Positions 15,278 through 21,964 of a stretch of DNA of 22,768 nt are shown here, piece after piece. The notes beneath the pieces were generated by a model. The model saw only the letters and a program-made list of their open reading frames with translations. It had not been told where the DNA came from and did no database searches. Source of the stretch: JAGORM01 sp050255815. Lineage in GTDB: Bacteria > Patescibacteriota > Microgenomatia > Levybacterales > GWA1-39-11. The DNA lies in the NCBI GenBank assembly GCA_050255815.1, contig JBLMVJ010000040.1, positions 1 to 22,768 on the forward strand, given 5' to 3'. How positions within the stretch are numbered: position 1 is the first letter of the stretch; every line of letters starts with the position of its first letter. The position numbers and the translations under genes were made by a program.

Positions 15278-15615
15278 TTTTTTCTTCTTCTGAAAGGAAG
15301 CAGTTCCCCTCCCCTTTTAAGTTCTGAGTTTGCCGATTCCTGTAAGTTACTAGCATATAACAATTCACCTTTTTCGGGAAGCATCAGACGCTCAATTGCC
15401 GAACCTTCCTTGTAAACAACGGTAACATGAATATTTCCTTTTTTCATACCACTTAACAATTCAAGACCCAACCTAAACATCTCCTGCGCTGCATCTTCCG
15501 CGCTAATACCCCGTTCACGCGCATACTCTACAACTTCATGCGCAAGTCCCGAAGAGACCTCCGGAGAAGGTATGTGAGGAAAAAACCTTGTTATTTTGTT
15601 CTCTTTTTCTGCCAT
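15274..15615 (-). CDS. Conserved-looking hypothetical protein, first gene of the crp-like operon
   Basis: 113 residues, no family recognised. The first half is charged and helical (GLAHEVVEYARERGISAEDAAQEMFRLGLELLSG would form two helices, written here as residues about 23-56). A beta-strand-like NIHVTVVY and a basic tail ending RRRKK follow. The helical part loosely recalls ribbon-helix-helix or other small DNA-binding proteins, but this is weak. There is no signal peptide or membrane segment. The ATG at 15615 is only 10 bases downstream of a perfect TATAAT, so the transcript is nearly leaderless. The 3' end overlaps the deacetylase start by four bases. Its position in front of a deacetylase and an autoregulator suggests a shared process, but no role can be assigned. 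Confidence 0.72.
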   Translation of the reverse strand: MAEKENKITRFFPHIPSPEVSSGLAHEVVEYARERGISAEDAAQEMFRLGLELLSGMKKGNIHVTVVYKEGSAIERLMLPEKGELLYASNLQESANSELKRGGELLPFRRRKK

Positions 15616-15625
15616 TCAGTCTAGC

Positions 15626-15654
15626 ATTATAGATTTTTTGGCTCTTCTTGGCAA
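15626..15654 (-). promoter_or_regulatory. Strong sigma-70-type promoter of the crp-like operon
   Basis: On the minus strand, -35 TTGCCA (15649-15654) and -10 TATAAT (15626-15631) are spaced by 17 bases. The predicted start near 15619 leaves only about four bases before the ATG at 15615, so translation would be leaderless or nearly so. Confidence 0.75.
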
Positions 15655-15656
15655 TA

Positions 15657-15670
15657 GTGACCCCAATCAC
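15657..15670. promoter_or_regulatory. Crp-type operator (site C) in front of the operon encoding the regulator
   Basis: GTGACCCCAATCAC is a GTGA-N6-TCAC palindrome; in the gene direction it is GTGATT-GGGG-TCAC, sharing all ten outer bases with sites A and B. It lies immediately upstream of the -35, about 44 bases before the predicted transcription start. That is close to class II activator geometry and implies autoregulation. Confidence 0.7.
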
Positions 15671-15779
15671 AAGAAAAATAAGATATAAAATGTAAGACTG
15701 TGAGAAAAATCCTTCTTACTCCTAAATCTTAGATCTTAAGTTTTTTTAGTTTTGTTGAATGTAGCGTATTTTAAGGACT

Positions 15780-15808
15780 GGACTGAGCGAAGTGAAGGAA
15801 GCCCGCAA
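15780..15808. repeat. Dispersed repeat, GGACTGAGCGAAGTGAAGGA type
   Basis: The word beginning GGACTGAGCGAAG at 15780 shares its core with the element at 6563. It belongs to a repeat class common in bacterial intergenic DNA. It lies just downstream of the uvrB stop codon, beside a TCTTAGATCTTAAG-rich tract near 15727-15740. Confidence 0.45.
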
Positions 15809-15818
15809 GATTAGATGA

Positions 15819-17795
15819 TTAATTCTGTTGTATATATCTAATCTTGTCCCGCAGGAGTGCTGCAGTTTCAAAGTCTAAATTTTTAGCAGCGTCTTTCATT
15901 TCATTTTGCAGCCGTTTGATCACTTTTTTCTTTTGGTCGGGAAGCAGCACGTCCCGTTCTAACAGAGGCTTGATGTCATCCAGAACCTCTTCCTTTTTGA
16001 TCAGCTTCTCACGTATGGCTTTCTCAACAGACTGGGGCGTAATACCATGCTTTTCATTATATTCCAACTGAATTTTGCGCCTTCTCTCCACTTCAGTTAC
16101 AGCTGCTTTAATGGAGTCTGTCTGGTTGTCTGCATACAAAATAACTTTTGAGTCTACCCGTCTTGCAGCCCTTCCCATAATTTGGATTAAAGAGCTGCGG
16201 GACCGTAAAAACCCTTCCTTGTCTGCATCCAAAATAGCCACTAAGGACACTTCCGGCAAATCTAATCCTTCCCGCAATAAATTAATCCCCACCAAAACAT
16301 CATATTTCCCTTCACGCAAATCATCCAGCACATCCTGGCGGGAAAGAGTATCAATATCTGAATGGAGATAAGTTACTGCAATTCCTTCCTCCTCCAGATA
16401 AGAAGACAGCTCTTCAGCCATACGCTTAGTAAGCGTTGTTACCAACACTCTTCCCTTCCGCTTAAGTGTTTCGCGTATCTCATGCAAAAGGTCAGGAATC
16501 TGGCCATCAGTCTTTTTTACGGTAACCTCCGGATCCACAATTCCTGTTGGCCGGATCAGCTGCTGGGCTACCTGCTCATCTCCAGACACTTTCAGCTCCC
16601 ACTCTGCAGGGGTAGCGCTCATATAAATAGTCTTATGCACTTTGCTCTCAAATTCCTCAAAAGTTAACGGCCTGTTGTCAAACGCGGAAGGCAGCCTAAA
16701 TCCGTAATCTACCAGCATTTGCTTTCTGGCGCGGTCCCCATTATACATACCTCGTATCTGAGGAATAGTCATGTGGGACTCATCTATAATCAGCAGCCAG
16801 TCCGGATCTGATTTCTGAAAGTATTCTAGAAGTGAATAAGGAGCCTCCCCGGGCTTTCTACCGTCAAAATAGCGTGAATAATTTTCTATGCCGTTTACAT
16901 ACCCTAACTGTGAAATCATCTTTAAATCATATTCTGTCCGCTGCTTTATCCGGTGCGCCTCCAGCTGTTTTCCCTGGGCGTTTAGCTCTTGTACCCGTTC
17001 CTCCAAATCCCGGTTAATCTGCGCAAAGACATCTTTGTAATAGGTAGGGTCCGTAATGTAATGCTTCGCAGGGTACAAAACTACGTGGTCCTTGGTTCCA
17101 TAGCTCAGCCCGGTCAGCGGGTCTAAAATCTCAAGTTTTTCTATTTTATTATCCGGCTGGTTAATCCTGATAATAAAATCTTCATAAGCAGGATACACCT
17201 CAACCACTTCTCCTTTTACCCTGAATGTACCGCGTTTAAAATTATAGTCATTACGTTCATACATAAGGTCAAGTAACCGTTCCAGTACGTTTTTACGCTC
17301 ATATTCCTGCCCGCTGTTTATGGTAAATACATACTTTCCATATTCGTTTGGAGAACCCAGATTGTAAATACTGGAGACTGAAGCAACCACTATGGTATCC
17401 GGACGTGTAAGGATATTGGTAGTAGCGGCAAGGCGCAGCTTATCAATCTCTTCATTAATCTCTGTTTCTTTTGCTATGTAAGTGTCCGTTGTTGGGATAT
17501 AAGCTTCCGGCTGATAGAAATCGTAGTAGGAAACAAAATAAGAAACGGCATTCTCCGGAAAGAAATCACGCATCTCCTGATACAGCTGTGCTGCCAGTGT
17601 TTTATTATGGGAAATAATGAGGGTAGGTTTTTTATAATGTGCTATAACGTTTGCAATGGTAAACGTTTTTCCACTGCCGGTTACACCCAGCAAAACCTGG
17701 TTTTTAGCACCTTGGTCCAGTCCTTTTGACAATTTTTCAATTGCAGCCGGCTGGTCACCGGTTGGCTGAAATTTTGATTTAACCTTAAAATCCAT
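15819..17795 (-). CDS. uvrB: UvrABC system protein B
   Basis: UvrB is the helicase-fold subunit that verifies the lesion and recruits UvrC. At 658 residues it is full length. Walker A GVTGSGKT is at 37-44. The beta-hairpin region (SYYDFYQPEAYIP, TDTYIAKE) inserts between DNA strands. The DEAD-like box is IIDESH, near 337. Helicase motifs V-VI appear in GINLLREGLDLPEVSLV and QIMGRAARR. A C-terminal UVR motif (LDFETAALLRDKIR, about 638-652) contacts UvrC. The start is ATG at 17795; no good Shine-Dalgarno site is visible. It is divergent from lexA across a 187-base gap, the arrangement expected for an SOS-regulated pair. A TACAAT at 17827-17832 (minus strand) may be its -10, without a good -35. 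Confidence 0.97.
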   Translation of the reverse strand: MDFKVKSKFQPTGDQPAAIEKLSKGLDQGAKNQVLLGVTGSGKTFTIANVIAHYKKPTLIISHNKTLAAQLYQEMRDFFPENAVSYFVSYYDFYQPEAYIPTTDTYIAKETEINEEIDKLRLAATTNILTRPDTIVVASVSSIYNLGSPNEYGKYVFTINSGQEYERKNVLERLLDLMYERNDYNFKRGTFRVKGEVVEVYPAYEDFIIRINQPDNKIEKLEILDPLTGLSYGTKDHVVLYPAKHYITDPTYYKDVFAQINRDLEERVQELNAQGKQLEAHRIKQRTEYDLKMISQLGYVNGIENYSRYFDGRKPGEAPYSLLEYFQKSDPDWLLIIDESHMTIPQIRGMYNGDRARKQMLVDYGFRLPSAFDNRPLTFEEFESKVHKTIYMSATPAEWELKVSGDEQVAQQLIRPTGIVDPEVTVKKTDGQIPDLLHEIRETLKRKGRVLVTTLTKRMAEELSSYLEEEGIAVTYLHSDIDTLSRQDVLDDLREGKYDVLVGINLLREGLDLPEVSLVAILDADKEGFLRSRSSLIQIMGRAARRVDSKVILYADNQTDSIKAAVTEVERRRKIQLEYNEKHGITPQSVEKAIREKLIKKEEVLDDIKPLLERDVLLPDQKKKVIKRLQNEMKDAAKNLDFETAALLRDKIRYIQQN

Positions 17796-17830
17796 GCGCT
17801 TGCCCGTCTTTTAGAGGGACCTAATATTGT

Positions 17831-17862
17831 ACCATAAACTATGAACCATGAACTGATAACTG
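17831..17862. repeat. AACCATGAAC-type word repeat in the uvrB-lexA gap
   Basis: ACCATAAACTATGAACCATG followed by AACTGATAACTG is built from the same AACCAT/GAACT words as the tracts at 6700 and 9608 and the tandem repeat at 13133. Here it occupies the predicted uvrB promoter-leader region. Confidence 0.5.
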
Positions 17863-17898
17863 CAAACGAATTGTCCCCTTTTGATATTGTTTGTCCTC

Positions 17899-17927
17899 TT
17901 GTAAAGTTTCAGTAATTTTCGTATAAA
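17899..17927 (+). promoter_or_regulatory. Candidate promoter of lexA
   Basis: -35 TTGTAA (17899-17904) and -10 TATAAA (17922-17927) are separated by 17 bases. A second TATAAG at 17933-17938 could act as an alternative -10. Transcription from the first would start near 17934, leaving a leader of about 50 bases that contains the palindrome at 17945-17966. Confidence 0.58.
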
Positions 17928-17944
17928 TTTTGTATAAGGTTTTT

Positions 17945-17966
17945 GTCTAGTCCCTAGCCACTAGAC
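17945..17966. promoter_or_regulatory. 22-base palindrome between lexA promoter and start: candidate operator
   Basis: GTCTAGT (17945-17951) and ACTAGAC (17960-17966) are perfect inverted seven-base arms separated by eight bases. The position just downstream of the -10 suits a repressor site, and LexA autoregulation is the general rule. It does not match the E. coli (CTGT-N8-ACAG) or Bacillus (GAAC-N4-GTTC) boxes. The surrounding CTAG/CCCTAG words also look like another degenerate repeat, so the palindrome may be incidental. Confidence 0.4.
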
Positions 17967-17982
17967 CCTAGGCCCTACCCAT

Positions 17983-18627
17983 ATGACAGCTGTCCTTTAT
18001 AAAAAAGAGAGAGAACTTCTTAACTTCATCATCCAATTCCAGGAACAAAATGGCTACTCCCCTACTCTTGCAGAAATGGCACAGGCAACCGGTAAACGCA
18101 GTGTCTCTACCGTACATGCGCTTATCCGCACCATGGTGGATAAGGGATACATCCAAAAAGTAGACGGAAACCTCAGGACATTAAAGGTTTTAAAAAAAGA
18201 TTCTCTGGGGAAATTATTGGGTCCCACCACAAAAGCATTGGGCCCATCCGTTGCGCTTCCGCTTATGGGATTTATTGCAGCCGGCCAGCCTCTGGAACCA
18301 TATACTGACCCTGAAGCAACTTTTGGCGTAGCATCAAGCATGCTTTCCGGCCTGAAAACATCTTATGTCCTGCAGGTGAAGGGTTCCTCTATGATAGAAG
18401 ACGGCATTTTGGACGGAGACTATGTTGTCATAGAAAAATCGGATATTGCAAATAATGGTGATATAGTAGTAGCTCTGGTAGATGAAAGCCTGGCAACGTT
18501 AAAACGTTTTTATAAAGAAGGTGACCAGGTAGTCCTGAAGCCTGCAAATTCTACTATGGAGCCTATTTATCCCAAACAAGTCAGAGTCCAAGGCGTAGTT
18601 GTAGGAGTCATCCGCAAATTCAACTAA
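17983..18627 (+). CDS. lexA: LexA SOS repressor / autoprotease
   Basis: 214 residues. LexA represses DNA-damage genes and cleaves itself when RecA filaments form. The N-terminal winged helix covers 1-70 (NGYSPTLAEMAQATG, SVSTVHALIRTMVDKGYI). The cleavage site is Ala100-Gly101 (GFIAAGQP). The catalytic Ser136 lies in KGSSMIEDGI, and the general-base Lys174 in LATLKRFY. All elements of a functional, self-cleaving LexA are therefore present. The ATG at 17983 has no Shine-Dalgarno site; the leader is occupied by CTAG-rich sequence. It is divergent from uvrB and convergent with dedA, with only nine bases between the two stop codons. Confidence 0.95.
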   Translation: MTAVLYKKERELLNFIIQFQEQNGYSPTLAEMAQATGKRSVSTVHALIRTMVDKGYIQKVDGNLRTLKVLKKDSLGKLLGPTTKALGPSVALPLMGFIAAGQPLEPYTDPEATFGVASSMLSGLKTSYVLQVKGSSMIEDGILDGDYVVIEKSDIANNGDIVVALVDESLATLKRFYKEGDQVVLKPANSTMEPIYPKQVRVQGVVVGVIRKFN

Positions 18628-18636
18628 ATCCGGGCT

Positions 18637-19263
18637 TTATTTGAAAATTTTCTTGCGTAATTTGAGCTTGTGGTCTATATACCAGAGGACCGCAAGAACC
18701 AGGAGAACTACTATCACTATCTCAAATTTCCGGTAATACGGGTCCAGTGCTTTCCAGTTAGCGCCCATTACATACCCCACATAGGTTAGCAGGGCTGACC
18801 AGAGCAAGCAGCCTACGGTAGTGTAAATTACAAATTTCTTCATATCCATTTTAAACATACCGGCCGGAAGAGAAATGATAGTCCTAACTCCGGGCAGCAG
18901 ACGGGAAATAAAAATCACCTTATCCCCATATTTATCAAACCATTTATTTGCCCGGTGATATTCATGTTCATCTATCAGGACCAGCTTGCCATATTTTTTT
19001 ATAAGGTTAAGAAGAACTGTCTCTTCCAGGAAAAAACCCAGGTAATAACAGGCAATAGAGCCAACAAGGTTAGCAACAGTTCCTACAATAATTACTACCC
19101 ATAAATTCAAATCACCTTGCTGGGCCAAAAATCCGGAAAATGGCATGGTTACTTCTGAAGGAATAGGGATCAGGGCTGACTCTAACGCCATGAGGATAAA
19201 GATGCCTACGTAGCCCGTGGAGTGGATTAGTTGTATAATAAGCCCAGCAAGTATCTCTAACAT
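18637..19263 (-). CDS. DedA-family membrane protein
   Basis: 208 residues from ATG at 19263. DedA proteins are polytopic inner-membrane proteins of the SNARE-associated/VTT superfamily; several act in lipid-carrier (undecaprenyl phosphate) recycling and envelope homeostasis. Family motifs visible are ESALIPIPSEVTMPFSGFLA, with the E-x-x-x-P-x-P-x-E pattern, and a downstream FISRLLPGVRTIISLPAGMFKM, with the conserved R...PG.R...S.PAG. Several hydrophobic helices and a basic C-terminus are present. A longer TTG start at 19305 would add 14 residues overlapping rsmI and is less likely. Its ATG abuts the rsmI ATG (CATATG). A candidate promoter lies inside rsmI. Confidence 0.92.
   Translation of the reverse strand: MLEILAGLIIQLIHSTGYVGIFILMALESALIPIPSEVTMPFSGFLAQQGDLNLWVVIIVGTVANLVGSIACYYLGFFLEETVLLNLIKKYGKLVLIDEHEYHRANKWFDKYGDKVIFISRLLPGVRTIISLPAGMFKMDMKKFVIYTTVGCLLWSALLTYVGYVMGANWKALDPYYRKFEIVIVVLLVLAVLWYIDHKLKLRKKIFK
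19234..19239 (+). promoter_or_regulatory. -10 box of rsmI inside dedA
   Basis: A perfect TATAAT (TTGTATAATAAG context) lies 24 bases before the rsmI ATG and within the dedA coding sequence. No convincing -35 was found. The predicted leader is about 18 bases with no Shine-Dalgarno site. Confidence 0.42.
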
Positions 19264-19953
19264 ATGAATTTTTTTATTGTAGCAACACCTATTGGTAACT
19301 TGCAAGACATAACTTTACGGGCTATAGACATTTTAAAAAACGTGGACGTGGTAGTTTGTGAGGATACCAGGGTTACCGGAAATCTCTTGCACCACTTGGG
19401 AATCCAGAAAAGAATGGTTGCCCTAAATGATGCAAATGAGGAATCAAAGTCATATGGAATCCTGGAATTGCTATCAACCGGACAAAGTATTGCTTTGGTT
19501 TCTGACGCAGGAACTCCCCTTATCTCAGATCCCGGATTTAAATTAGTACGGGAGGCAATTAAGAAAGGCTACACGGTAACCCCTATCCCCGGAGCAAATG
19601 CTATTACCACTGCACTCTGCGCAAGCGGTCTGCCTACTGATAAATTTTTGTTTATGGGATTCCCTCCGGACTCTTTAGAAAAGAAAAAGAAGTGGTTCTC
19701 AAATATCTCAAATCTTTATCAAATGGACTCAAATGACAAGATACGGCCTACAATTATTTTTTTTGAGTCACCACATAAGATAGTCCGGGCACTGGAGGCT
19801 ATGGAGGAAGTTTTTGGAGATATAGAGGTTGTGTTAGCACGGGAGCTTACTAAAATCCATGAAGAATTCTTGCGCAATAAGGTAAGTGAGTTGCAGGAGC
19901 ATTTTTCCCGGGTTGAACCCCGCGGAGAGTTTGTGGTGTCATTTCACCTCTAA
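19264..19953 (+). CDS. rsmI: 16S rRNA (cytidine1402-2'-O)-methyltransferase
   Basis: 229 residues. RsmI methylates the 2'-O of C1402 in the decoding centre of 16S rRNA using S-adenosylmethionine; it belongs to the tetrapyrrole methylase superfamily. Motifs in order: VATPIGNLQDITLRA at 6-20, VCEDTR at 31-36, LVSDAGTPLISDPG near 79-92, PGANAITTAL near 109, and FFESPHKI near 166, which corresponds to the family FFE(S/A)PHR. The length is slightly below the usual about 270-290, ending soon after the RGEFV strand, so a C-terminal extension is missing. The ATG abuts the divergent dedA ATG. The 3' end overlaps the convergent PEP-synthase-like gene by 15 bases. Confidence 0.95.
   Translation: MNFFIVATPIGNLQDITLRAIDILKNVDVVVCEDTRVTGNLLHHLGIQKRMVALNDANEESKSYGILELLSTGQSIALVSDAGTPLISDPGFKLVREAIKKGYTVTPIPGANAITTALCASGLPTDKFLFMGFPPDSLEKKKKWFSNISNLYQMDSNDKIRPTIIFFESPHKIVRALEAMEEVFGDIEVVLARELTKIHEEFLRNKVSELQEHFSRVEPRGEFVVSFHL
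19276..19305 (-). promoter_or_regulatory. Candidate dedA promoter inside rsmI
   Basis: On the minus strand, TTGCAA (19300-19305) and TACAAT (19276-19281) are separated by 18 bases. The -10 ends only 12 bases before the dedA ATG at 19263, so the transcript would be almost leaderless. Confidence 0.42.
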
Positions 19954-21963
19954 CGGCATCCTTCTTTCAGATTCTATCTGGACCATTTTTTGCACATATC
20001 TCAGCTGGTCCCGGGGGCCAATGAGCACATTTCCTCCCCAAGAAATTACCTTACCCGCAATATCCATAAGAAATGCAGAATCTCTACTGTAAACACCTAC
20101 CGGCACCCCATATTCCCCGGAAACACTGGTGACTTTTTCTATAGACCATAGAACTGAAGGGTCTTCTAATGATACAGAAAGCCGGGTAAGAGGATTCCCT
20201 AAATCTCCTCCCATAGTAAGCATTGCCAGACTTTCAGCATCCAGGATAAAACCCTCAGCCCCTGAAGAGATATACTCATGAAGAGAGATAACTTGAGATG
20301 GCATATCAATCATCATAAAAAGTTTTACCTTTTTACTTAACCCTAATTCAAAAAGCAAACGTTTAAACTGCACCAGCTCATGGACACTCCTCACAAAAGG
20401 TACTGCCAGGGAAACTTCAGAATCTCTCTGGATTAATTTACTGATGGCGGCAAGCTCAATCCTCAAAAGAGTAGCATCTCTTAGGATCCGGGTAGCTCCA
20501 TGGTATCCTAAGACACCGGATTCCTCTTGCTCTTCATATTCTTTTCCACCTGAAAGCCCCCTCAATTCTTTACTGGTTAAATCTGCCAGTCTGTACCACA
20601 CCGGTTTTTGTACGTTGGCAAGCACTTGGTAAATCTTCTCAGAAAGAAGCTTCTCTTTCCCTTCTTTTTCAAGCACTTTTGGATGAATACCAACCGTGCG
20701 TATAGCCTCTTCAGGGCTAAAAAAGATCCCGTCGCTTTCTTCATTACTACTTCCGTCTGATAGATCAACAAAAACCTGAAGCCCTGTTGTTTTTTTCTCC
20801 TGAGGCAAACTTATTCTCATGCTTCCGGAATATACATCCCCGGTACTCCCATTCACCGTTACCAGCATCTCCTCCTCTAAACCCTGAGCATGTACTCCTT
20901 TAATTGCAGGAATAGAAAAGTCTGAGGAAACATAATTTTTATCATCTTCTATGAGCACCGCCTTTGCGTTAGTAAGAATTTTTTTGAATTGAGGCTTAAA
21001 GTTAGAAATAATAGCTATACATCCTGCTAGATTTTCCGTACCTTGTGTTAACCTCTTTACTCTCCCTATCCCCACTCCTTTTCTCACCGGAATACCATGC
21101 AGGACCTTTTGTGGCGCAGGCTGGGGAATAGGCTCATTCTGCGCATCTTTCCTCTGAATGTCATGTATATCTGTTATTCCCGTTACGTGAAGAGTGCCAC
21201 CTGAATACACCCACTCAATTTTTTTAGGAAAGTAGCTATGGCCTTCAACCTGCAGTCCCATTCCGGAAACCTCCCGTATTTCCTGCTCTGAGAGATAAAG
21301 GCCATCTTTTTGAATAATTTCAAATTCAGCATTTCCCCCTAAAATAACGCTTGGTTTTTTCACCCGGTACCCTGATGACCCCGCTTCAATTATTAAAGTG
21401 TTTTTTTCCTTAGGGTCAGCAGTGTAGAGAACACCGCTTTTCTGCGGCTTCATTTTCTCCAGTACCAGAACGGCAGGAAAAATGTGGTCAAAGCGTCCAT
21501 AACTTTTATAGTTTTTCAACAGGTTCCGGGGACTATAAGACTGTGCCCATACCTCCCTTACTTTTTCCAGTACAGCAGATTCCCCGGCTGCTTCAAAGCA
21601 TGCATCTTTGTCCGCATATACATCAACCTTTGAAAGGGAAAGTTCTTCAAAATGCCTAAATACTTCTTCCGCTACTTCTTCAGGTATTTCGGAAGTATTT
21701 ACCATATGCCCAATGTGGGAAGAAACCTGCTTTACTGAATTGCTATCCTGCGGGTTCATACTCCCCAACAAATGGTTTATTTTGGATATAAGCCGGTTAT
21801 GTTTTACAAAATGGTCAAATGAAGCAACCGTAACTATAAAACCCTTCGGGACGTTTAACCCGGCCATTGATAATTCTCCTAATGCATATGCTGCATCTCC
21901 CACGACCCGTTTCTGGTGTTTTTCACATTGATTTAAAGTAATAACTAAATCTTGTACCTGCAT
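19939..21963 (-). CDS. Degenerate PEP synthase / pyruvate phosphate dikinase-like protein, probable pseudoenzyme
   Basis: 674 residues, against about 760-870 for PEP synthase. The overall order is kept. An N-terminal ATP-grasp-like part has LGELSMAGLNVPKGFIVT at 28-45 and SGVLYTADP at 176-184. A swivelling phosphohistidine-like domain covers about 290-380, ending VTVNGSTGDVYSG. A C-terminal PEP-type barrel follows, with RLADLTSKELRGLSGGKEYE near 458 and AVPFVRSVHEL near 520. Key residues are gone. The GGRTxHAAI block with the phosphorylated His is replaced by a shorter EDDKNYVSSDFSIPA (339-353) without His. The VRSS...ED...SFAGQ ATP motif is not recognisable. The barrel MxE(I/L)PSN is MIDMPSQ, GSNDLTQ is DAESLAM, and the C-terminal catalytic Cys motif is lost. 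The reading frame is intact, so it is likely maintained for another role. It follows the upstream gene after one base. Confidence 0.8.
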   Translation of the reverse strand: MQVQDLVITLNQCEKHQKRVVGDAAYALGELSMAGLNVPKGFIVTVASFDHFVKHNRLISKINHLLGSMNPQDSNSVKQVSSHIGHMVNTSEIPEEVAEEVFRHFEELSLSKVDVYADKDACFEAAGESAVLEKVREVWAQSYSPRNLLKNYKSYGRFDHIFPAVLVLEKMKPQKSGVLYTADPKEKNTLIIEAGSSGYRVKKPSVILGGNAEFEIIQKDGLYLSEQEIREVSGMGLQVEGHSYFPKKIEWVYSGGTLHVTGITDIHDIQRKDAQNEPIPQPAPQKVLHGIPVRKGVGIGRVKRLTQGTENLAGCIAIISNFKPQFKKILTNAKAVLIEDDKNYVSSDFSIPAIKGVHAQGLEEEMLVTVNGSTGDVYSGSMRISLPQEKKTTGLQVFVDLSDGSSNEESDGIFFSPEEAIRTVGIHPKVLEKEGKEKLLSEKIYQVLANVQKPVWYRLADLTSKELRGLSGGKEYEEQEESGVLGYHGATRILRDATLLRIELAAISKLIQRDSEVSLAVPFVRSVHELVQFKRLLFELGLSKKVKLFMMIDMPSQVISLHEYISSGAEGFILDAESLAMLTMGGDLGNPLTRLSVSLEDPSVLWSIEKVTSVSGEYGVPVGVYSRDSAFLMDIAGKVISWGGNVLIGPRDQLRYVQKMVQIESERRMPLEVK

Positions 21964-21964
21964 A

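Noticed and set aside
17796..17982. Known LexA boxes (CTGT-N8-ACAG or GAAC-N4-GTTC) between uvrB and lexA
   Set aside because: Neither pattern is present; GAACCATGAAC is a direct, not inverted, arrangement.
19264..19305. Upstream TTG start for DedA adding 14 residues
   Set aside because: The extension is unlike DedA N-termini and would overlap rsmI coding; the ATG at 19263 fits the family better.
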